Origin: Betaproteobacteria bacterium
GTDB taxonomy: Bacteria; Pseudomonadota; Gammaproteobacteria; Burkholderiales; SG8-41
Direction of reading: 5' to 3'
Assembly: GCA_025363575.1 (NCBI GenBank)
Contig: JANYDM010000129.1
Location: 1-28,214 of the forward strand
DNA: 28,214 bases
The notes below the pieces were generated by a model. It worked only from the letters and a program-made list of their open reading frames with translations, ran no database searches and was not told where the DNA came from. Position numbers and translations under genes: made by a program. This document shows positions 1-7,203 of the stretch, in pieces. Positions within the stretch are counted from its first letter, which is position 1. Every line of letters begins with the position of its first letter.

Positions 1-1
1 G

Positions 2-484
2 GCGCGTTTCATGCCGCTGGCATGGGCGTCGCGCGTCGCGACCATCGTGTTCATGATCTTCTACACCGTGCTCGACAGCATCGGCGGCATCGGCCTCGGC
101 CGCGAACTGGTGATTCTCAGAGAATTGCTCGACTCGGCGACGATATCCGAAAGCGATGCTCAGGCGATTCGCTTTTTTCTCGATCGTTTGTGGGTCGACC
201 CGTGGGTCGGTGGCGTCGGTTCGATCGTGAGCCTGCTCGGATCGTGGGCGGTGTTCCTGGCAGCGCTGTGCGCAGCCGGGTATCTGTATCTGAATCGCAA
301 GGCATCGTGGCTCGAAGCCGTGTTGCTGTTGGGTTTCGGCTGGGAGCTGCAGATGGCGCACGCGAGCTACCACGGCCCGATCGCTTTTACGCTACTGGCG
401 CTGGCAGCCGGACTGCGTTACTCACGCAAGGGTTCATGGCGGCGCGATGCGAACGTCGCGCCGCAAAACGAATCAGCGCCCTGA
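2..484 (+). CDS. Hypothetical membrane protein, 5'-partial
   Basis: The reading frame is open to the left edge: three codons (Ala-Arg-Phe) precede the first ATG at 11, so the true start probably lies outside the window. The visible 157 residues after that ATG hold about four hydrophobic segments (roughly residues 8-26, 68-93, 99-115 and 121-137), separated by an acidic stretch around residues 35-60. The C-terminus is short, basic then polar, and probably cytoplasmic. I recognise no family or catalytic motif. It ends just before a strong hairpin terminator and is convergent with soxCD, so it belongs to a separate transcription unit. It is clearly a coding frame, but its function is unknown. 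Confidence 0.6.
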   Translation, partial: ARFMPLAWASRVATIVFMIFYTVLDSIGGIGLGRELVILRELLDSATISESDAQAIRFFLDRLWVDPWVGGVGSIVSLLGSWAVFLAALCAAGYLYLNRKASWLEAVLLLGFGWELQMAHASYHGPIAFTLLALAAGLRYSRKGSWRRDANVAPQNESAP

Positions 485-502
485 CTACGCGGCGCCACCA
501 GC

Positions 503-533
503 AAAAAAGGCGGACTGAAGTCCGCCTTTTTTT
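503..533. terminator. Bidirectional Rho-independent terminator
   Basis: A 7-bp perfect stem, GGCGGAC (509-515) with GTCCGCC (520-526), closes a TGAA tetraloop. It is preceded by six A (503-508) and followed by seven T (527-533). Because both flanks are homopolymeric, it should terminate the plus-strand membrane-protein gene ending at 484 and the minus-strand soxCD transcript ending at 560. Confidence 0.9.
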
Positions 534-559
534 ATTTCCCCATCCATGCTGCCGGTTAA

Positions 560-1129
560 CTATTTGCAATTCGTCATGCAGCGCACCGCTGCTGTGTCCG
601 GCCTGTCGTCGACATAAAAGTTGCCGGCATTGGGCATTTTGACCTGCGGCAGAGTAGTTTGATTCATCACTGCATCGGCGGCAATCAGGCCGTTGAGCTG
701 GAGGATGTACGCCGACAATGCGTACACCTCGTCGGGCGTGAGTGTCTGCGGTTTGTCCATCGGCATAGCGCGATTGATGTAATCGTACAAGATCGGCGCA
801 TAGGGGTACATGCTGCCCGGCGTCAAAACGCGCTTCTCCGTCTTGAATGATCCGATGCCGCCGACCATGGTGCCGTAGACGGCGCCGCCGGCAGCCTTCG
901 CGCCATGGCACGCGACGCATTTGGCATTGTAAATCTGCTCGCCCTGGGCCGCATTGCCGCCGCCTGCGGGCAGTCCTTTGCCGTCGGGCGTGCGGATGTC
1001 GATGTTCCATGGGGCGATGTCGGCTTCACTGATCGGCTTGCCGAAATGCGGCTTGTCCTGCGCGAGCGCGATGCCTGCGGCGCCTGCGATCAATCCGGCG
1101 ACGACGCAAATCTCAAGACGCGATGACAT
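560..1129 (-). CDS. soxD: SoxD, c-type cytochrome subunit of sulfane dehydrogenase SoxCD
   Basis: This is a periplasmic monohaem cytochrome c of 189 residues that should accept electrons from SoxC. Residues 1-23 form a signal peptide ending in ALA-Q. The haem-binding motif CVACH is at 71-75, and a candidate axial Met lies in AMPMD (121-125). It starts 17 nt before the soxC stop with a strong Shine-Dalgarno (GGAGG) inside soxC, so the two are translationally coupled. The Paracoccus-type SoxD is about twice as long with two haems; this is the short one-haem form. The C-terminus carries an extra CMTNC pair of cysteines. SorB of sulfite dehydrogenase is the main alternative, but the partner gene looks like soxC rather than sorA. 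Confidence 0.85.
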   Translation of the reverse strand: MSSRLEICVVAGLIAGAAGIALAQDKPHFGKPISEADIAPWNIDIRTPDGKGLPAGGGNAAQGEQIYNAKCVACHGAKAAGGAVYGTMVGGIGSFKTEKRVLTPGSMYPYAPILYDYINRAMPMDKPQTLTPDEVYALSAYILQLNGLIAADAVMNQTTLPQVKMPNAGNFYVDDRPDTAAVRCMTNCK

Positions 1130-2444
1130 TGCTCACCTCCCCTTTTTCGGTGACCGCCCAGCTATGAATCCCGTTGTGGTGCTGCACGAACAGATAAGGA
1201 TGGATGCCGCGGTGCGCGCCGATTTCCTGGATCGTCGGCTGCACATAGCCATTGCTGTCCATTGCGCGGCTTTGCAGCACCGCCAGCCGCCCGTCCCAGT
1301 TCCACGGCAACTTGAAAGTGGTCAGGCATTTGTCGAGCACGGGCTCTTCGAGAGCGGCCTCGCGCCAGTTCTTGCCGCCGTCGATCGAAACATCAACCTT
1401 GACGATCTTGCCGCGGCCAGACCATGCAAAGCCGCGGATCTCGTGCGCGCCGGTTCCGGCCAGTTTCTGGCCGCCCGACGGCGAGGTGATGACCGATTTA
1501 GTATCCATCTCCATGCTGAACTGCCGCCATTTGCCGTCCGGCATCGGATCGGTATAGCGCGCAGTCTCACTGCGAAAATGCCATGGCTGATCGCCGACCT
1601 TGATGCGGCGCAGCCATTTGACGTTGACGTTGCCCTCCCAGCCGGGGAAGAACGCGCGCAGCGGATAGCCGTTTTCGGGCCGCAGCATTTCGCCATTCAA
1701 CGCGTAGACGAGCAGGCCATCGCTCATCGCTTTCTCGAGCGGGATGCTGCGCGTGTGGCCCACGCCATCGGCGCCTTCGACGAGCAGCCATTTTGCGCCG
1801 GGCGCGAGCCCTGCTTCGTCGAGCAGTACCGATAGCGGCACGCCTACCCACTGCCCGCACGAGAGCAGGCCATGCGTTTGCTGAACGGTGGTGGAAGCGG
1901 GCTTCGTCCAGTCCGTGAGCCCATTGCCGGAACATTCCATGAAGTAGAATTTCGACACCGACGGATAACGCATGATGTCGTTCATCGTGATCACGAGCGG
2001 CTGCTTGACCATGCCGTGGATGACGAGCTTGTGCGTATCCGGATTGATGTCCGGCGTGCCGTTATGATGGCGCTCGTAGATCACGCCGTTCGGCGTCACG
2101 ATGCCCTGCTGATACTGCAACGGCGTGAAGCTCCAGTCCGACTGGTTCTGCCGATTGACAAATACATTCGTGCGCACCCGCACGTAGTTCTTTTCGTATT
2201 TCGACGGCACGCCATACTCGGTAGCCGGAATCGGCTTGCCCATCGACTTGCTCGACTCGGCGATTTCGAGCGGCGCCGCGTGCGCCACCGATGCGCCGAG
2301 CGCCCCGCCTGCGAGCGCCCCGCCGGCCACGGCCGCCCCTTTGCGCAGAAAATGCCGGCGTTCGCGTGACTGCAGTTCGGCCGCAACGGGCGCCGGCGTG
2401 CCGCTGGTTTTATCTGCCGGCTTGGCGCGTACTGGTGTGGTCAT
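1113..2444 (-). CDS. soxC: SoxC, molybdenum subunit of sulfane dehydrogenase
   Basis: SoxC is the sulfite-oxidase-fold Moco protein that, with SoxD, oxidises the SoxY-bound sulfane sulfur in the periplasm during thiosulfate oxidation. The 443-residue protein begins with a twin-arginine signal (RRHFLRK, residues 29-35, then an Ala/Gly-rich segment to about 56), as expected for export with cofactor bound. The oxidoreductase Moco-binding domain covers roughly 110-290. Its presumed Mo-ligating Cys is Cys171 in FMECSGN, and SCGQW (195-199) is also typical. The C-terminal Mo-co dimerisation domain covers roughly 310-430. A strong GAGGAGGAA Shine-Dalgarno precedes the ATG. The other sox genes (XYZAB) are not in this window. 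The surrounding molybdate and Moco genes would supply its cofactor. Confidence 0.93.
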   Translation of the reverse strand: MTTPVRAKPADKTSGTPAPVAAELQSRERRHFLRKGAAVAGGALAGGALGASVAHAAPLEIAESSKSMGKPIPATEYGVPSKYEKNYVRVRTNVFVNRQNQSDWSFTPLQYQQGIVTPNGVIYERHHNGTPDINPDTHKLVIHGMVKQPLVITMNDIMRYPSVSKFYFMECSGNGLTDWTKPASTTVQQTHGLLSCGQWVGVPLSVLLDEAGLAPGAKWLLVEGADGVGHTRSIPLEKAMSDGLLVYALNGEMLRPENGYPLRAFFPGWEGNVNVKWLRRIKVGDQPWHFRSETARYTDPMPDGKWRQFSMEMDTKSVITSPSGGQKLAGTGAHEIRGFAWSGRGKIVKVDVSIDGGKNWREAALEEPVLDKCLTTFKLPWNWDGRLAVLQSRAMDSNGYVQPTIQEIGAHRGIHPYLFVQHHNGIHSWAVTEKGEVSNVIAS

Positions 2445-2761
2445 GGTCAGATTCCTCCTCGTGATTCACAAAAAGCGACGGCGGCGACAGCGGGACGGGG
2501 ATTAATACGCGGCGGGCGCTCAAGGCGCGGCGTGAAATTCTATGGCGGCGATAAAACGCAAGCCCGGCATGCTCGGCAATTGCGACTCCTCCTGCAAAAC
2601 CCGCTAATTTCTTATATTGGCAGTTATAACAAATTCGCCGCGCAATCAACATCAGAATTTGTTATCGCAGCATAACTGCAATTTGGGAGCCTTCGGGACA
2701 GGTATGACGCCGCCAAGTTAGTGCAACGCAGCAAACGACAATGTTGAGACGCAAACTTCCG
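2445..2761. other. Intergenic region upstream of soxC
   Basis: These 317 bases lie between the modC stop and the soxC start, both on the minus strand. No convincing gene is present; an 80-codon minus-strand frame across the soxC start has no recognisable features. The region holds the inverted repeats annotated at 2620-2679 and, nearer the gene, the soxC Shine-Dalgarno. About 170 bases between the repeats and soxC look like an untranslated leader. No hairpin-plus-T-run terminator is seen after modC. Confidence 0.6.
2620..2679 (-). promoter_or_regulatory. Nested inverted repeats, candidate soxC operator/promoter
   Basis: The outer pair is GCAGTTAT (2620-2627) and ATAACTGC (2672-2679). The inner pair is an 11-bp perfect repeat, ATAACAAATTC (2626-2636) with GAATTTGTTAT (2655-2665). 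Inside these sit the palindrome GTTATAAC (2623-2630) and GTTAT-N6-ATAAC (2661-2676). On the minus strand TATAAC forms a plausible -10 for soxC, with TTGATT 15 nt upstream as a weak -35. A repressor bound here would cover the promoter. ArsR-family SoxR is the known type of sox regulator, but its identity here is a guess. Confidence 0.55.
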
Positions 2762-3907
2762 CTACAAAGACATCACTAAATCAGGCGCCAGGCTTCGGTC
2801 CGGCGGCATTAGATGTATACCTTCGGCCAGCAGCGAAAGCGTCACACTGGTCCCCGCTTCAAGACGCTTGCGCTGGGCTGCATGAATCGGCACCGACACG
2901 AATAGCGGTGGCCTTTCCGATCCGCCAACATGAATTGTTAAAACTGCGTTGTCACCCAAGCGCACAATGCCGGCTACGTTTCCTGCAACGGGATTTTCCA
3001 ACTCGTTACTGGACGTCGCTTCGCCTGTATACAGGACCAGATTCCCCTGCGGAATTACCCAGGCCACCTGTGCCCCCGGAGAAAATTCCGGTTGCAAATA
3101 AGCCTCCAGCCGATGATTGCGCCACTCGATGACCGTAACCTTTCGAGCGGGAATGTGCTCGATGACGCCCGCACGGAAAACATTCTTGAGTCCCACCAGG
3201 CGCGCCACTTCCACCGAGTTCGGCCGCGCCGTCACTTCATCGGGAGCGCCCGCCTGCAGTGTTTTACCATGAGAGAGAACGCACATGCGATCGGCTAGTA
3301 GCAGCGCTTCATCAAAATCATGCGTAACCAGAATGACCGGCATCGCCAGATCGCGCCGCAATTCCGCCAGTTCCTGATAAAGACGCTCTCGCGTTGCGCG
3401 GTCAACAGCAGAAAAAGGTTCGTCAAGCAACATTACCTTCGGCTCGCGCGCCAGGGCTCTAGCTACCGCGACTCTTTGCTGTTGCCCTCCGGAAAGCATC
3501 GTCTGCTTGCGGTCTTCCAAGCCACCGAGATGCATGCGTGCAAGCAAACCGCGAGCGCGGCGCTCGCGCTCTGGACGCGGATATTCGGTTAAAGCCTCCA
3601 TCACATTTTCCAAGGCACTAAGATGTGGAAATAAAGCGTAGCTCTGGAAAACCATACCGACGTGTCGCTCGCGCGCCCTCCATTTCTGTCCCTGCTCCGA
3701 GGAGTACCAAGTTTCGCCCATGCAGCGAACGTGTCCCTCCTCGGGTTCAAATAGGCCGGCGATGGCACGAAGTATTGTGGACTTGCCGCTGCCGGACGGG
3801 CCCACCAACGCAAGAAGCTCTCCCGGCGGACAGCTTAACGCGACGTCGAGCGGAATCGGCTTCGACCCGCGCAATAAGACCTCCAATCCTTCGTTTCGCT
3901 CAGCCAC
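2762..3907 (-). CDS. modC: Molybdate ABC transporter ATPase ModC
   Basis: This is the cytoplasmic ATPase of the ModABC molybdate importer, 381 residues from a GTG start. Walker A is GPSGSGKST (36-44), the ABC signature is LSGGQQQR (138-145), Walker B is VMLLDEP (158-164), and an H-loop VTHD follows near 195. The C-terminal third, about residues 300-365, looks like a TOBE/Mop domain, which in ModC binds molybdate and permits feedback control. The gene overlaps modB by 8 nt. TOBE domains also occur in sulfate, iron and sugar ATPases; adjacency to modA and modB and to a ModE-type operator settles the assignment. Its base composition is lower in G+C than the flanking cofactor genes. Confidence 0.9.
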   Translation of the reverse strand: MAERNEGLEVLLRGSKPIPLDVALSCPPGELLALVGPSGSGKSTILRAIAGLFEPEEGHVRCMGETWYSSEQGQKWRARERHVGMVFQSYALFPHLSALENVMEALTEYPRPERERRARGLLARMHLGGLEDRKQTMLSGGQQQRVAVARALAREPKVMLLDEPFSAVDRATRERLYQELAELRRDLAMPVILVTHDFDEALLLADRMCVLSHGKTLQAGAPDEVTARPNSVEVARLVGLKNVFRAGVIEHIPARKVTVIEWRNHRLEAYLQPEFSPGAQVAWVIPQGNLVLYTGEATSSNELENPVAGNVAGIVRLGDNAVLTIHVGGSERPPLFVSVPIHAAQRKRLEAGTSVTLSLLAEGIHLMPPDRSLAPDLVMSL

Positions 3908-4568
3908 GTCGGCGTCCGACGCTGGTCGATGTCAGGTATGCAAAGCTGATTGCGGTCAAGGAAATCAGAAGCAGTACGGCGGACATGATGCCCGCAGCTG
4001 CCTGATCGAATCCTTGCACCCTGTCATAGATCGCAATAGCAATGGTCTTCGTTTCACCTGGAATACTTCCTCCGACCATAAGCACCACCCCGAACTCCCC
4101 CAAGGTGTGCGCAAAGACAAGCACCATGGCGGACAGCAATCCGGACCAAGCCAGCGGCAATTCGATACGCCAAAAAACGCGCCACGGTTTTAGTCCACAA
4201 CACTCGGCCGCTTCGCGTATTTCAGGCGCGATAGTTTCGAATGCTCGCTGAATGGGTTGAATCGCAAACGGCAGGTTGAATAAAACAGAAGCCAACAGCA
4301 ATCCTTGAAAGCTGAAGATCAATGGGTGGCCGAAGAGCGATTCGTACGTGCGTCCCAGCACCGAATTCCCTCCCAGCGACACGAGCAAGTAGTAACCCAA
4401 TACCGTAGGCGGCAATACGAGCGGTAGCGCAAAAGCTGCTTCGATGAGCGGCTTGCCAGGAATCGCGCGCCACGCAAGCCAACGTCCGAACACAATTCCG
4501 ATTGGAATGAGAATTGCCAGCGTCCATGCCGATAAACGTAATGAGAGCAGGAACGCTGGCCAATCCAT
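3900..4568 (-). CDS. modB: Molybdate ABC transporter permease ModB
   Basis: This is the inner-membrane channel of the molybdate importer, 222 residues with about five hydrophobic segments. The cytoplasmic coupling loop (EAA motif) lies around residues 135-160, in the region reading EIREAAECCGLKPWRVFW, followed by a segment typical of ModB/CysT permeases (LGEFGVVLMVGGSIPGET). Length and order match ModB. It follows modA by 6 nt and overlaps modC by 8 nt, so the three should be made together. A sulfate permease is the alternative family, but the gene neighbourhood favours molybdate. Confidence 0.9.
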   Translation of the reverse strand: MDWPAFLLSLRLSAWTLAILIPIGIVFGRWLAWRAIPGKPLIEAAFALPLVLPPTVLGYYLLVSLGGNSVLGRTYESLFGHPLIFSFQGLLLASVLFNLPFAIQPIQRAFETIAPEIREAAECCGLKPWRVFWRIELPLAWSGLLSAMVLVFAHTLGEFGVVLMVGGSIPGETKTIAIAIYDRVQGFDQAAAGIMSAVLLLISLTAISFAYLTSTSVGRRRG

Positions 4569-4574
4569 ATCAAA

Positions 4575-5369
4575 TCATCCTTCCCCGGGTAAAACAAATC
4601 CATAGCGCTTGAATATCTGGCGGGCAGCGGGTTCCTGCACAAAATTATAAAACGCCTTGGCTGTTGCTCCCGCGTTCCCGACCAGTACCATACGCTGGCG
4701 CAACGGCTCGTGCCAATCTGCAGGAATCAGCGTAAAGCTGCCCAGTTTTGAAATCTCGGGGGCGAGCGCGAGCGAATAGGCGAAGATACCGCCTTGCGCG
4801 GAGCCGCTAGTTGCAAATTGCGCCGCTTGTGAGACGTTTTCGCCCAGCACTAATGTCGGCTTGACTGCCTCCCACAAACCACGGGTTTTAAGCGCCTGCT
4901 CGGCCGCTCTGCCATAAGGCGCATGCTCGGGATTGGCGATAGCGAAGCGCTTTATGCGACCATCTAACAGCGCCGCCTTCAGGTCGCGGAACTCGGCATC
5001 GGACTTTAACGATGATCCATGCGGCGCAAATAATACTATGCGTCCGATCGCGTATAACACGCCTTGATCCGGCGTCCGCTTCTGTCCCGCAAGCTTGAAG
5101 ACTAAATCCTCATCCGCGGAAAAAAGCATCTGAAATGGGGCGCCTTGCGCAATCTGCTGGAAAAAATTCCCCGAAGAACCGAAGGCGAGCTTCACCTCCC
5201 GGCCGGTGCGCTCCCGAAAAGCGACCGCGGTTTCTTCCAGCGCAAACTTGAGGTCGGACGCAGCCGCAATATTTGGCACATCCTGCGCATGCACGGGCGC
5301 CGCTGCGAGCATCGCTGCCAGCAACAGCCACAGGCGCGGAAACCATTGGACCATCCGTCGGAATAACAT
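4575..5369 (-). CDS. modA: Molybdate-binding periplasmic protein ModA
   Basis: This is the substrate-binding protein of ModABC. The 264-residue product has a signal peptide (residues 1-29, cleavage after VHA-Q), then the mature N-terminus leading into AAASDLKFALEE, the oxyanion-binding Ser region typical of ModA. A later segment, NPEHAPYGRAAEQAL, is also characteristic of the family. A GGAGAT Shine-Dalgarno sits just before the ATG at 5369. It is the first gene of modABC and lies about 20 nt downstream of a ModE-type palindrome, so it is probably repressed when molybdate is plentiful. Confidence 0.92.
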   Translation of the reverse strand: MLFRRMVQWFPRLWLLLAAMLAAAPVHAQDVPNIAAASDLKFALEETAVAFRERTGREVKLAFGSSGNFFQQIAQGAPFQMLFSADEDLVFKLAGQKRTPDQGVLYAIGRIVLFAPHGSSLKSDAEFRDLKAALLDGRIKRFAIANPEHAPYGRAAEQALKTRGLWEAVKPTLVLGENVSQAAQFATSGSAQGGIFAYSLALAPEISKLGSFTLIPADWHEPLRQRMVLVGNAGATAKAFYNFVQEPAARQIFKRYGFVLPGEG

Positions 5370-5388
5370 GTCTATCTCCTCGGGTTAA

Positions 5389-5414
5389 TCGCTATATATC
5401 ATGGAATATAGCGA
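5389..5414 (-). promoter_or_regulatory. ModE-type operator upstream of modA
   Basis: A perfect 9-bp inverted repeat, TCGCTATAT (5389-5397) and ATATAGCGA (5406-5414), is separated by 8 nt. It closely matches the known ModE box, a palindrome of the form CGnTATAT with an AT-rich centre. It lies 20 nt upstream of the modA start and downstream of the modE-like gene, as expected for molybdate-dependent repression of modABC. Confidence 0.82.
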
Positions 5415-5443
5415 AGGCCCGAGAAAAGTCAAACAGGATGCTT

Positions 5444-5470
5444 GGAAAAGGAAAAGGAAAAGGAAAAGGG
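5444..5470. repeat. Tandem hexanucleotide repeat (GGAAAA)x4
   Basis: Four uninterrupted copies of GGAAAA (5444-5467) are followed by GGG. The array lies in the 136-nt gap between the modE-like stop (5506) and the modA start (5369), about 30 nt upstream of the ModE-type operator in transcription direction. On the minus strand it is a pyrimidine tract (TTTTCC)4. Confidence 0.85.
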
Positions 5471-5505
5471 CGAAACGAGCTGAAAGCGGTGTTGGCGCCG
5501 CTCAC

Positions 5506-5886
5506 TCAGTAAATCTTGCCGGCTGGCGGCACCTTGCGCAGCAGCCGCGAGAATTCCGGCATGCGCTTTTCAACGGATGAAATCGCGCCCGCCTCCATCG
5601 CGCGAAAATCCTTTAGCACCAGCCTGCCGAAAGTCGTTATCTGCGCGCCGCCGCCGCCCTTGCCGCCGGTCGCCGTATCAACTATCAGTTCACGGAAGCA
5701 GCGGTTCATGGCATCGATCAGCAGCCACGCACGCCGGTAAGACATTTCCATTCGGCGAGCGGCTCCCGAAATGGAACCGGTCTCAGCAACTGCCTGCAGC
5801 AAGTCTGCCTTGCCGGGGCCAATGGCAAAGCCGTCTCCGAATTGCACGCGGACCCTGAGCCTGGCTTGCGCACCCGCCACCGGCAT
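5506..5886 (-). CDS. modE: One-domain ModE-type transcriptional regulator
   Basis: This is a 126-residue DNA-binding protein matching the N-terminal winged helix-turn-helix of ModE. The recognition region spans roughly residues 23-62 (KADLLQAVAETGSISGAARR, then MSYRRAWLLIDAMN), and a Gly-rich wing (GGKGGGG, 74-80) precedes TTFG. Full-length ModE has two C-terminal Mop domains that bind molybdate; these are absent, and the reading frame ends about where the first would begin. Such short ModE-like proteins exist in many proteobacteria, and how they sense molybdate is unclear. The start shares one base with the moaE stop. It probably acts at the palindrome at 5389-5414. Confidence 0.85.
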   Translation of the reverse strand: MPVAGAQARLRVRVQFGDGFAIGPGKADLLQAVAETGSISGAARRMEMSYRRAWLLIDAMNRCFRELIVDTATGGKGGGGAQITTFGRLVLKDFRAMEAGAISSVEKRMPEFSRLLRKVPPAGKIY

Positions 5887-6344
5887 TATCCTTTCAGCCG
5901 CCAGCGCTCAGCGGCAACGTCGTCGCTTTCGCGCGATTCGACCCAGCGCGCGCCGCCGGACGTCTGCTCCTTTTTCCAGAATGGCGCGCGCGTCTTGAGA
6001 TAGTCCATGATGAACTCGCAAGCGGCAAACGCTTCGCCGCGATGCGCGCCGGCAACTACAACGAGTACGATCTGGTCGAGCGGTTGCAGGCGTCCGATGC
6101 GATGAACGACGAGCGCGTCGAAAACTTTCCAGCGCGATTTCGCCTGCTCGATGATTTCGGCAATCGATTTCTCGGTCATGCCGGGATAATGCTCGAGCGT
6201 CATCTCGGCGACGCTGCTGCCGTCATTCATGTCGCGCACGACGCCTATAAAGCTGGCGATTGCGCCTATCGCAGGGTTGCCGGCGCGCAGCAATGCGATC
6301 TCGCGCCCCACCTCGAAGTCTTCAGTTTGCACACGCACGGCCAT
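5886..6344 (-). CDS. moaE: Molybdopterin synthase catalytic subunit MoaE
   Basis: MoaE, with thiocarboxylated MoaD, inserts two sulfurs into cyclic pyranopterin monophosphate to form molybdopterin in the cytoplasm. The 152-residue protein shows the family landmarks in order: IGVVRD (33-38), LEHYPGMTE (50-58), HRIGRL (81-86), HRGEAF (101-106) and LKTRAPFWKKE (116-126), whose lysines belong to the active site. Length is normal. It lies 22 nt after moaD and touches the modE-like gene, so it is co-transcribed with both. Confidence 0.95.
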   Translation of the reverse strand: MAVRVQTEDFEVGREIALLRAGNPAIGAIASFIGVVRDMNDGSSVAEMTLEHYPGMTEKSIAEIIEQAKSRWKVFDALVVHRIGRLQPLDQIVLVVVAGAHRGEAFAACEFIMDYLKTRAPFWKKEQTSGGARWVESRESDDVAAERWRLKG

Positions 6345-6366
6345 CTCAGACTCCCGCGACTTTCAC

Positions 6367-6621
6367 TCAACCCCCGGTTACGGGTGGGAAGAACGCGATT
6401 TCATCGCCGTCTTTTATGACGACGTCACCGTGCGCAAGATCCTGATTCACCGCGGCACGCAGCTGCCTGCCTTCTGCCATTTCTTCAGCCCACGCGCCGC
6501 CGCGCTGGCGCAATAGCGCGCGCAATGCATTGAGATCGCACGCGCCGCCCGGTGGTTCGATTTCCTCGGACGATTTGCCGAGGGATTCGCGCAATCTTGC
6601 GAAATAGAGAATCTTGATCAT
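6367..6621 (-). CDS. moaD: Molybdopterin synthase sulfur carrier subunit MoaD
   Basis: This is an 84-residue ubiquitin-fold sulfur carrier. It opens with MIKILYFARLRE, typical of MoaD, and ends in the diagnostic FFPPVTGG, whose terminal Gly-Gly is adenylated and thiocarboxylated before donating sulfur to MoaE. It lies directly upstream of moaE and 9 nt after the preceding membrane-protein gene. Confidence 0.95.
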   Translation of the reverse strand: MIKILYFARLRESLGKSSEEIEPPGGACDLNALRALLRQRGGAWAEEMAEGRQLRAAVNQDLAHGDVVIKDGDEIAFFPPVTGG

Positions 6622-6630
6622 CGCGACGGC

Positions 6631-7134
6631 CTATTTGAGCTTGCGGTCTTCGCGCTTGGCTTCCGCCATCGCTTCCGGCTCCAGCTCTTCCGCCGAACGA
6701 TTGAGATGAACGAAGACTCCCCACGCCGCCAGCAGTATTCCCACGGCCGCCAGAAGACTGCTGGCGTATAGCAATTGCACGGCTTCCTCGTGGACGGCTT
6801 TGAACGTCGCAACCAGCCCTTCGATGGCAAGCGCCACGATCACGACCACGAAGAAGCGCGACAAAAACCGCCGCACCCGCGTGGGCGCACTGATGTCGGC
6901 ATCGCGCACGACCTCTTCCTCAAAGATCGTCTCGGCTATCTGCAGAGCAACGACCGCAGCAGCAAGCAGGCCCACTGCTTCAATGATCGCCTGCGCAGCA
7001 CCCCGGTCCAGGTCGCCGATAAATGCCATGCCGCCGATGCGCGTGGCGATGGCGATCAGCATCAGCGCAGCACAGGCAAACAGGAATGCCATCAGCCCGT
7101 GGATGATGCGAAACACGCGCACGAGCGCCCTCAT
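6631..7134 (-). CDS. Unknown four-helix membrane protein in the Moco operon
   Basis: The 167-residue protein has four predicted membrane helices, near residues 8-31, 47-68, 92-113 and 119-143. The loop between helices 2 and 3 is charged (about 71-91), and the C-terminal tail is highly charged and acidic/basic (147-167). I do not recognise the family. The ATG at 7134 is preferred because an AAGG sits 6-7 nt upstream; an in-frame GTG at 7179 would add 15 basic residues but has no Shine-Dalgarno. The gene lies between mobB and moaD on the same strand, 9 nt before moaD, so it is probably co-expressed with Moco synthesis. A role in that pathway is only an inference from position. Confidence 0.7.
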   Translation of the reverse strand: MRALVRVFRIIHGLMAFLFACAALMLIAIATRIGGMAFIGDLDRGAAQAIIEAVGLLAAAVVALQIAETIFEEEVVRDADISAPTRVRRFLSRFFVVVIVALAIEGLVATFKAVHEEAVQLLYASSLLAAVGILLAAWGVFVHLNRSAEELEPEAMAEAKREDRKLK

Positions 7135-7203
7135 TCGTGCCTTGAGTCTGTGGTATTCGGCATGGCGTCGATTATGCACCGGGAGCGGCGCAAAATAAAC
7201 GTT

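Noticed and set aside
2410..2652. 80-codon minus-strand frame upstream of and overlapping soxC
   Set aside because: No recognisable domain, Arg/Ser-rich composition typical of a shadow frame, overlaps the operator-like repeats and the soxC Shine-Dalgarno.
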